This document shows, piece by piece, positions 1-4,483 of a DNA stretch of 5,260 bases. The first letter of the stretch is position 1, and the number at the start of each line of letters is the position of its first letter. The stretch is taken from contig DOMU01000160.1 in NCBI GenBank assembly GCA_003509305.1, positions 1 through 5,260 of the forward strand. Direction: 5' to 3'. This DNA comes from Desulfobulbaceae bacterium. GTDB taxonomy: Bacteria > Desulfobacterota > Desulfobulbia > Desulfobulbales > Desulfocapsaceae. The position numbers were made by a program, and so were the translations under genes. The notes below the pieces were generated by a model that ran no database searches, was not told the origin of the DNA, and saw nothing but the letters and a program-made list of their open reading frames with translations.

Positions 1-842
1 GCCTGCGCCAGCCGCAGCCGCAGGCCGCTCTCGTCTGTATTGAACCGGACAGTGGCCGGGTGGCGGCCCTGGTCGGCGGTCTCGACTTCACCACTTCGTC
101 TTTCAACCGGGCGACGCAGGCCAGACGCCCAGCCGGTTCGGTCTTCAAGCCTTTTGTCTATGCCGTGGCCCTCGAACAAGGCTGGCGACCGGATTCGTTC
201 ATCGACGGCACGCCACTGACCAAAGATACCGACGAAGGCCCGTGGAGTCCGAAAAACGCCGATGGCGAATATCAGGATAAAATTTCGCTGAGCCGCGCTC
301 TGGCCATTTCCTCGAATGTGGCGGCGGTGCGTTTACTGCGTCAGGTTGGCATCGAGCCGGTGCGGGAGTTGGCGCGGCAGGCGGGCATCGTTTCGCCAAT
401 GCCGGCTGATTTATCGCTGGCGCTCGGCACCGTCGATGTGTCGCTCCTCGAAATGACCGCCGCCTTTGCCATCTTCGCCGATGACGGCATGTTTCACGAG
501 CCACTCTTCATCGACCATATCGAAACCGCCGATGGCCAGTATATTTCCGGTGGCGGCGCCGGCCGTCGCGTGTTGCCGGAAGAGACGGCCCGGCGCATGA
601 AAATGATGCTGACCGGGGTGGTACGCCAGGGTACCGGTTCCCTGGCCGCCCTGCCGGTTGCGGTGGCGGGCAAAACCGGTACCTCGAACGACAACCGTGA
701 CGCCTGGTTTATCGGTTTCACTCACCAGTACCTGGCCGGTGTCTGGGTTGGTTTCGACCACAACCAAGGTTTGGGGGATAAAGAAGGCGGTGGCCGTACC
801 GCCGCGCCGATCTGGCGCAATTTCATGCGGGAGGTGGAGTAG
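1..842 (+). CDS. Class A penicillin-binding protein (PBP1A-like), 3' part with transpeptidase domain
   Basis: The gene enters from the left edge; the reading frame is open from base 3 and ends at TAG 840-842, giving 279 visible residues. This is the DD-transpeptidase domain that cross-links peptidoglycan stem peptides in the periplasm. All three penicillin-binding motifs are visible: SVFK (catalytic Ser codon at 138-140), SSN in LAISSNVAA, and KTGTSN near the C-terminus. The stretch GGLDFTTSSFNRATQA before the SVFK box is typical of PBP1A-type bifunctional enzymes, whose N-terminal glycosyltransferase would lie upstream of the window. The GTG at 60 is an internal valine codon, because the homologous sequence continues upstream of it (QAALVCIEPDSGR). 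The protein ends shortly after the domain (APIWRNFMREVE) with no C-terminal extension. Its last 20 bp overlap the convergent gene on the other strand. The family call is firm; the exact paralogue (mrcA/ponA-like) is inferred. Confidence 0.95.
   Translation, partial: LRQPQPQAALVCIEPDSGRVAALVGGLDFTTSSFNRATQARRPAGSVFKPFVYAVALEQGWRPDSFIDGTPLTKDTDEGPWSPKNADGEYQDKISLSRALAISSNVAAVRLLRQVGIEPVRELARQAGIVSPMPADLSLALGTVDVSLLEMTAAFAIFADDGMFHEPLFIDHIETADGQYISGGGAGRRVLPEETARRMKMMLTGVVRQGTGSLAALPVAVAGKTGTSNDNRDAWFIGFTHQYLAGVWVGFDHNQGLGDKEGGGRTAAPIWRNFMREVE
779..803 (-). terminator. Candidate weak intrinsic terminator of the phosphatidyltransferase gene
   Basis: Read on the minus strand, GGCGGT, a 6-nt spacer and ACCGCC form a 6-bp stem (798-803 with 786-791). 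The stem is followed by an imperfect T-rich tract, TTCTTTAT. It begins about 20 nt past the stop codon of the minus-strand gene at 823, inside the 3' end of the PBP gene. The T-tract is interrupted, so termination may be inefficient or the hairpin may be chance in GC-rich coding DNA. Confidence 0.3.
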
Positions 843-2160
843 GTTCGGCTTTTTCCGCTTCCTCGGCGGTCTCGCGCCACCTGCGGCCACAGATCATGTA
901 GACGGCGACCGACACCAGGATCAGCGCCGCGAACATGCCGATGCTCTTGGTTTTGAAGATGAAAGCCAGGATGATGATGATCGCCGCCGACAGCGAAAAG
1001 AAAACCGGACGCGGTACTTTCTTCAAGAGAATCCGCCCGAAATGAGCAAATTGAATACGGCTGATCATAAGAAAAGAGGAACAGGCGGCGGCCAGCCATA
1101 AAAACCATAAGGGCAGGAACGGTGGGCAGATCAGGACCCAGCCGAGTACCAACAGCGCTCCGGCTGGACTGGGCAGGCCGTTGAAAACGCCACAGGGTAA
1201 ATCGCTGCGGTACTTGTCAACTTTGACGAAGCGGATGAGCCGGTAGGCGACGGCGACAAGAAATAGAAGAGAAAAGAGCCACGACAGCGGGCCGCCGCGT
1301 AAAATGATCATATAGGCTGGGGCGAAGCCAAAGCTGACGAAATCGGCGATGTCATCCAGATATGGGCCGCACCAGGTGCCGCCGTGTTTTTCGGCCATGC
1401 GTCCGTCAAAGAGATCGAATAACTGGCCGACGATGATCAGGCAGACCGCCGAGGCGAAACGGCCCTGGTAGGCCATGTAGAGGCTGCCGATGCCGCAGGC
1501 CAGGTTGAGGCCGGAGAGGATATCGGCGTAGAGGCGATTGGGGATGAATTTGAACAGCAGCGAGCTTGCCGACAGGACGATGCAGGCGAGCAGCACCCCG
1601 TCGCCGATATTGATATCGCCGGGATTGGCGTCGATCAGGGCGCACAGAATCACCAGGGCGAAGCAGATGATGGCTTTGATCTTGCCGAAATTGTTGGCGG
1701 CGCCGGAGATGTGCAGCTTCGACAAAATCCAGCGGGCCATGAACTGGCCGACCAGTTCAATCGCCACCAACAGCCAGATCATCGGCACGGAAATGATGCC
1801 GCTGTAAGCGAATAAAACCAACGGCGGGAGATAGGTCAGCTTGTCGCACATCGGATCGAGCCATTCGCCCCAGGTCGAGCCAAGCTTGCACTGCCGGGCC
1901 ACGATGCCATCAACGCCATCCATGATTGCGGCCAGCGTGAAAATGAAAATGGCCGATGCCTTCCAGGCCAGGGCAAAATAAAAAAACAGGGCGATGAAGG
2001 CGGCGGCGGTGCGCCAGTAGCAGATGGCATTCGGGTGCAGCAGCCATTGGTGGCTGAAGACAAAATCTTGCAGCGGCTGCCGTTTGATCGCCTGGCTGAA
2101 CCACAGGAAACCGGCGATGCCGATGGCGGCGGATAAAGCGATGATAAACACACGTTCCAT
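823..2160 (-). CDS. Two-domain (PgsA-like plus PssA-like) CDP-alcohol phosphatidyltransferase, 445 aa
   Basis: This is an integral membrane protein built from two CDP-alcohol phosphatidyltransferase domains in one chain. Enzymes of this family swap the CMP of a CDP-lipid for an alcohol at the cytoplasmic membrane. Domain 1 (about residues 42-180) has a perfect motif: D81xxD84G85xxA88R89, eight residues, G98xxxD102xxxD106. The surrounding LDPMCDK and the HPN...R start of the domain resemble PgsA (phosphatidylglycerophosphate synthase). Domain 2 (about 206-340) has D249xxD252GxxA256, then E257 where Arg is usual, a spacer one residue short, and G265xxxD269xxxD273. Its flanks DFVSFGFAPA and FNGLPSPAGA are hallmarks of PssA (phosphatidylserine synthase). 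Further hydrophobic helices follow at about 385-425, and the tail is charged and proline-rich. The ATG start at 2160 has GGAG six nt upstream. The frame stays open about 30 codons further upstream, but with no ATG, GTG or TTG. PgsA or PssA alone is about 180-280 residues. The fold is certain; substrates are inferred. Confidence 0.9.
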   Translation of the reverse strand: MERVFIIALSAAIGIAGFLWFSQAIKRQPLQDFVFSHQWLLHPNAICYWRTAAAFIALFFYFALAWKASAIFIFTLAAIMDGVDGIVARQCKLGSTWGEWLDPMCDKLTYLPPLVLFAYSGIISVPMIWLLVAIELVGQFMARWILSKLHISGAANNFGKIKAIICFALVILCALIDANPGDINIGDGVLLACIVLSASSLLFKFIPNRLYADILSGLNLACGIGSLYMAYQGRFASAVCLIIVGQLFDLFDGRMAEKHGGTWCGPYLDDIADFVSFGFAPAYMIILRGGPLSWLFSLLFLVAVAYRLIRFVKVDKYRSDLPCGVFNGLPSPAGALLVLGWVLICPPFLPLWFLWLAAACSSFLMISRIQFAHFGRILLKKVPRPVFFSLSAAIIIILAFIFKTKSIGMFAALILVSVAVYMICGRRWRETAEEAEKAEPTPPPA

Positions 2161-2501
2161 GATTTGCTCCGGTTGGGAGTTTTTCTTGTCCAGTAAAGAG
2201 ATTGCCGCCTTGTTGCCGGTTTTCTGGTGGCGCCGGGCGAAGAGTTCATTTAGTTAAAACGAGCTTGCCCGCCATTTCAAGCAGATTTCCAAAGAGAAGC
2301 TCCGGTGGAGCCGGGAAGAGCGCCTCGCTTTTAATCAGCCGCTTCGCGGTACCGGTCTTGTATTTCATGCTGAAGGAAGCCCAGCCGGGCGGTAAATGCC
2401 GCGCCTGATGAGAAATAATTCTTCACAGGATATTGACCCGGATGAACAAATTCCGTTGCTTTTCCCCAGCCTCTATGCTAGAAATTAACAGCTTGGGACG
2501 G
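2161..2501. other. Intergenic stretch without a convincing gene
   Basis: This covers the space between the divergent starts of the phosphatidyltransferase gene and the cold-shock gene's promoter. It must hold the phosphatidyltransferase promoter (minus strand), but I see no well-spaced -35/-10 pair there that I would defend. It contains two small hairpins: GCTCC-GGT-GGAGC at 2299-2311 and CCGC-TTC-GCGG at 2339-2349. A second, weaker promoter-like pair for the csp gene sits at 2456-2484: TTGCTT, 17-bp spacer, extended TGC-TAGAAA. A short minus-strand ORF is listed separately. Confidence 0.5.
2246..2368 (-). CDS. Possible 40-aa small ORF, function unknown
   Basis: ATG at 2368 to TGA at 2246-2248 encodes 40 residues, beginning MKYKTGTAKRLIK and ending NLLEMAGKLVLTK. 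I do not recognise a domain. The composition is protein-like (amphipathic, with Lys and Leu spread evenly). The open frame extends about 19 codons upstream of the ATG without a stop. No Shine-Dalgarno sequence precedes the ATG, and the plus strand over the same bases is also open for 68 codons, so coding is doubtful. It could equally be the degenerate end of a lost gene or a dispersed repeat that happens to be open. No membrane segment or signal peptide is visible. Confidence 0.2.
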   Translation of the reverse strand: MKYKTGTAKRLIKSEALFPAPPELLFGNLLEMAGKLVLTK

Positions 2502-2530
2502 TTGAGATTAGCTGTAAGCCGTGATTTACT
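2502..2530 (+). promoter_or_regulatory. Probable sigma-70 promoter of the cold-shock gene
   Basis: The -35 box is TTGAGA (2502-2507, 5 of 6 matches to consensus). A 17-bp spacer separates it from the -10 box TTTACT (2525-2530, 4 of 6). Transcription would start near 2537-2538, leaving a leader of about 107 nt before the ATG at 2645. Long leaders are characteristic of cold-inducible csp mRNAs. A weaker pair lies just upstream (2456-2484). This is assigned by eye and not confirmed. Confidence 0.45.
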
Positions 2531-2537
2531 AGTAAAT
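2524..2537. repeat. Perfect 14-bp palindrome over the csp -10 box
   Basis: ATTTACTAGTAAAT reads the same on both strands across all 14 bases. It covers the proposed -10 box and reaches the expected transcription start. That placement suits a dimeric repressor site, but no regulator can be named from the sequence. An AT-rich palindrome of this length can also arise by chance, or it may mainly aid promoter melting. Confidence 0.6.
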
Positions 2538-2540
2538 AGA

Positions 2541-2551
2541 TGACTTGCAGT
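2541..2551 (+). promoter_or_regulatory. Cold-box-like element with hairpin at the start of the csp leader
   Basis: TGACTTGCAGT matches the E. coli cspA cold box TGACGTACAGA (known from the literature) at 8 of 11 positions. It would lie at about +4 to +14 from the predicted start, close to where the E. coli element sits in its leader. The bases GACT (2542-2545) and AGTC (2549-2552) form a short hairpin with loop TGC. Six Ts follow at 2554-2559, so a weak attenuator is an alternative reading. GACTT at 2542-2546 could also pair with AAGTC at 2585-2589, giving a competing fold. The element match is seen; its function is inferred. Confidence 0.4.
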
Positions 2552-2644
2552 CGTTTTTTCGTCACATGCTCGTTTGCCGGTCGTAAGTCCGGTTTTATTT
2601 TATCATGTCCTGAAAAAAGGACGTAGGGAAGAGGAGTTTGCGCG

Positions 2645-2845
2645 ATGGCTGAAGGAACTGTGAAGTGGTTTAACGACGCGAAGGGGTTTGGTTTCATTGA
2701 ACAGGATGGCGGCAAAGATGTCTTCGTCCATTACTCGTCGATCAAGGCGGAGGGGTTCAAATCCCTTGAGGAGGGTTGTCGTGTGAGCTTCGACATTGTT
2801 GATGGCCCGAAAGGCCCGGCTGCCAGCAATGTAAAGAAGATCTGA
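2645..2845 (+). CDS. csp: Cold-shock domain protein, CspA family, 66 aa
   Basis: This is a single cold-shock domain, a five-stranded beta-barrel that binds single-stranded RNA and DNA in the cytoplasm and acts as an RNA chaperone. The start [18 protein letters not shown] is diagnostic. RNP1 is KGFGFI (residues 13-18) and RNP2 is VFVHY (26-30); the nucleic-acid-stacking aromatics W8, F15, F17, F27, H29 and Y30 are present. Length matches the usual 65-70 residues. GAGGAG at 2631-2636 lies 8 nt before the ATG, a strong ribosome site. The gene is monocistronic: its own promoter and a leader of about 107 nt lie upstream, and a strong terminator lies 36 nt past the stop. The cold-box-like leader suggests cold induction, although many csp paralogues are constitutive, so the regulation is inferred. 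Confidence 0.97.
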   Translation: MAEGTVKWFNDAKGFGFIEQDGGKDVFVHYSSIKAEGFKSLEEGCRVSFDIVDGPKGPAASNVKKI

Positions 2846-2880
2846 GCCGCGCATCCCTGGTAATTTTCCAAGCATTCGTT

Positions 2881-2920
2881 TGGCCGCTTTCGGGGCTTCC
2901 TGAAAGTGGCCATTTTTTTT
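2881..2920 (+). terminator. Strong intrinsic terminator of the cold-shock gene
   Basis: TGGCCGCTTTC (2881-2891) pairs with GAAAGTGGCCA (2902-2912), an 11-bp stem with a single G-U pair. The loop is 10 nt, and eight Ts follow immediately (2913-2920). It begins 36 nt after the csp stop codon, in the right place and orientation. Confidence 0.92.
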
Positions 2921-2944
2921 AGCCAGGTCTTGCGCATATATACT
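2916..2944 (+). promoter_or_regulatory. Candidate promoter for the methyltransferase remnant and aminomutase gene
   Basis: TATACT (2939-2944) is a 5-of-6 match to a -10 box. A 17-bp spacer places the -35 at TTTTTA (2916-2921, only 3 of 6), which overlaps the terminator's T-run. It is the best candidate between the csp terminator and the downstream reading frames, but the -35 is poor. Confidence 0.3.
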
Positions 2945-2957
2945 CTTAAAACGCCAC

Positions 2958-3116
2958 ATGAGTGATACCCTGTCCAAAGCGCCTCGCAACCGGACGATTA
3001 CGCTTTCTGATACGGATTCCCACCGTCTGCAATCACGCCTGATATACGTTGACCAACCGGTCGCCCTGCATCAATGCATGGGAAACACCATCTGCGGCGA
3101 TAAGTCCGATATGTAA
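2958..3116 (+). pseudogene. Remnant of a DNA methyltransferase gene (N-terminus only), 52 codons
   Basis: ATG at 2958 opens a 52-residue frame ending at TAA 3114-3116. It contains RNRTITLSDTD and then MGNTICGDKSDM. The pattern 'NRT-x-TLS ... TICGD' resembles, from memory, the start of type II adenine/cytosine-N4 DNA methyltransferases. In those proteins the ICGD segment is followed within about 20 residues by the DPPYN catalytic motif. Here the frame stops four residues after ICGD, and no DPPY follows in the next bases in any forward frame. The SAM-binding and target-recognition parts are therefore missing. It has no clear ribosome site. The stop lies 22 nt before the aminomutase ATG, so it could act as an upstream ORF, but a deletion remnant is the simpler reading. 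A 41-codon antisense frame overlaps it. The family call is tentative. Confidence 0.45.
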
Positions 3117-3138
3117 TTCGTTTCTGTCACCGTCCGCT

Positions 3139-4197
3139 ATGGAATCCTGGCAAGCCATTCTTGCTGACAGCATTGTCAGCCACGAGGAACTGGCTCGGCG
3201 CTTTCCTGGCCTCGGGCCCGGTCTGGCCGAGGTTATCGCTCGCTATCCGTTACGGATCAATCCGTATTACCTGCGGCTGGTTGAAGAACACGGCGCACCA
3301 TTAGCCAGGCAGGCCATCCCGGATATGGCCGAATTGCACGACCCGCTCGGCCTCATTGATCCGCTGGCTGAAGAAGAACTGACCGTCGCGCCGAACCTGG
3401 TGCATAAATACCCCGACCGGGCGCTTTTGCTCGTCCATCATCAATGCGCCATGTACTGTCGCTTCTGCACCCGTAAACGTAAAGTCGGTTGCGCGGCCAT
3501 GGCCGTTTCGGCTCAGGCGCTTGACGCCGCTTTCGCCTACCTGGCGGCGCATCCGAATATCCGCGAAGTGCTGGTTTCCGGCGGCGATCCCTTACTGTTG
3601 CCCGACGATGAAATCGATTATATCCTCGGCAAATTGCGGGCCATCGCCTCAGTTGAAGTGATTCGCATCGGCAGCCGCGTTCCCAGCACCCTGCCCATGC
3701 GTATAACTCATAATCTGGTCAGTATTCTGCGCCGTTATCATCCGCTGTACATCAACACCCATTTCAACCATCCGGCGGAACTGACGACGGAAGCCGGGCG
3801 GGCCTGCGGGCTGCTCGCTGATGGCGGCATCCCGCTGGGCTGCCAGACCGTGCTTCTGAAAGGGGTTAACGACCATGCTGAAACCTTGAAAAAACTCTTT
3901 CTCGGCCTTTTGCGCTTCCGGGTCAAACCGTATTACCTGTTCCAGACTGACCTGACCGCCGGAACGAACCATTTCCGGGTCAAAACCAGCACCGGCGTCG
4001 CCATCATGCGCCAGTTGTATGGCCATATCTCCGGCATGGCGGTGCCGACGTTTGCCCTCGACGCGCCGGGCGGTAAAGGTAAAATTCCGCTGACCCCCGA
4101 CTACGTCGCCGCATACGGCGATACGCTGCGCTTCAGCAACTACCTGGGCGAGCCATGTCAGTACCCGGAACCCAAAAAGGCCAACAAGGCGGAATGA
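3139..4197 (+). CDS. kamA: KamA/EpmB-family radical SAM lysine 2,3-aminomutase, 352 aa
   Basis: This is a cytoplasmic [4Fe-4S], SAM- and PLP-dependent enzyme expected to move the amino group of lysine from carbon 2 to carbon 3. The radical SAM cluster motif is C103xxxC107xxC110 (CAMYCRFC). Residues matching clostridial aminomutase are in place: R112 (carboxylate contact), D271 and D308 (epsilon-amino contacts), and K315 in DAPGGKGKIP (PLP Schiff base). LVSGGDPLLL and KPYYLFQTDLTAG are further family signatures. The chain ends at CQYPEP and lacks the C-terminal zinc-binding extension of the roughly 416-residue clostridial enzyme, so its size is that of EpmB (about 340), which makes beta-lysine for EF-P modification. 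A beta-lysine osmolyte role (ablA) is also possible; no efp, epmA or ablB lies in the window. I chose ATG 3139 because MESWQAILADSI matches the usual start. It lacks a visible ribosome site; a TTG at 3049 would add 30 non-homologous residues. Downstream is a convergent tRNA gene. Confidence 0.9.
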   Translation: MESWQAILADSIVSHEELARRFPGLGPGLAEVIARYPLRINPYYLRLVEEHGAPLARQAIPDMAELHDPLGLIDPLAEEELTVAPNLVHKYPDRALLLVHHQCAMYCRFCTRKRKVGCAAMAVSAQALDAAFAYLAAHPNIREVLVSGGDPLLLPDDEIDYILGKLRAIASVEVIRIGSRVPSTLPMRITHNLVSILRRYHPLYINTHFNHPAELTTEAGRACGLLADGGIPLGCQTVLLKGVNDHAETLKKLFLGLLRFRVKPYYLFQTDLTAGTNHFRVKTSTGVAIMRQLYGHISGMAVPTFALDAPGGKGKIPLTPDYVAAYGDTLRFSNYLGEPCQYPEPKKANKAE

Positions 4198-4211
4198 ACC
4201 TCGCTGGCCTT
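4174..4211 (-). terminator. Probable terminator of the tRNA-Leu gene, inside the aminomutase 3' end
   Basis: On the minus strand AAGGCCA (4205-4211) pairs with TGGCCTT (4177-4183), a 7-bp stem enclosing about 21 nt that can partly pair internally. It runs into a T-run at 4174-4178. It starts 16 nt past the tRNA 3' end and overlaps the last codons of the aminomutase gene. On the plus strand the stem is followed by CACTGAG, not Ts, so it would serve only the tRNA. Confidence 0.55.
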
Positions 4212-4226
4212 CACTGAGCATCAATC

Positions 4227-4311
<85 letters not shown>

Positions 4312-4332
4312 ACGCGCTTTGAGGGAGGCGTA

Positions 4333-4361
4333 TTTCTACCATGGCCGGGTATTTTTCTCCA
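4333..4361 (-). promoter_or_regulatory. Candidate promoter of tRNA-Leu
   Basis: On the minus strand TGGAGA (4356-4361, 4 of 6) is followed after 17 bp by TAGAAA (4333-4338, 4 of 6). A TGG just before the -10 makes it an extended -10 type. Transcription would start about 14 nt before the mature tRNA 5' end. Assigned by eye. Confidence 0.35.
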
Positions 4362-4407
4362 GAGCTTTCCAGAACGAATCCTTACTGGATTTCTCCCTTA
4401 CCCTCGC

Positions 4408-4436
4408 TTGCGTGGGCAGGCGACATTGGCTATTGT
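4408..4436 (+). promoter_or_regulatory. Candidate promoter of the DsbA-like gene
   Basis: TTGCGT (4408-4413, 3 of 6) and TATTGT (4431-4436, 4 of 6) are 17 bp apart, with an expected start near 4443 and a leader of about 40 nt. A hairpin GCGCC-GGGAC-GGCGC (4438-4452) sits at the start point. The boxes are weak matches. Confidence 0.3.
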
Positions 4437-4483
4437 AGCGCCGGGACGGCGCGCCTTTCATCTCCTTCTTCCAGAGGCCAGTT

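Noticed and set aside
411..890. A 159-codon minus-strand frame opposite the PBP gene
   Set aside because: It is antisense to the SSN-to-KTG region of a certain transpeptidase and has no family signature.
2161..2255. An in-frame extension of the phosphatidyltransferase upstream of its ATG
   Set aside because: The frame is open for about 30 codons but contains no ATG, GTG or TTG, while the ATG at 2160 has a good GGAG site and begins just before a membrane helix.
3064..3082. An imperfect inverted repeat (CCCTGCAT / ATGCATGGG) as a regulatory hairpin
   Set aside because: It is short, has a bulge, has no T-run, and lies inside the remnant's coding-like sequence; chance is sufficient.
3049..3138. 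A TTG-started N-terminal extension of 30 residues on the aminomutase
   Set aside because: The extra residues match nothing in the family, and the family's usual start pattern begins at the ATG at 3139. The bases are better read in another frame as the methyltransferase remnant.
3033..3158. A 41-codon minus-strand frame (ending LVNVYQA) across the methyltransferase remnant and the aminomutase start
   Set aside because: It is protein-like but short, lacks a ribosome site and would start inside the aminomutase gene. The plus-strand reading gives better family resemblance.
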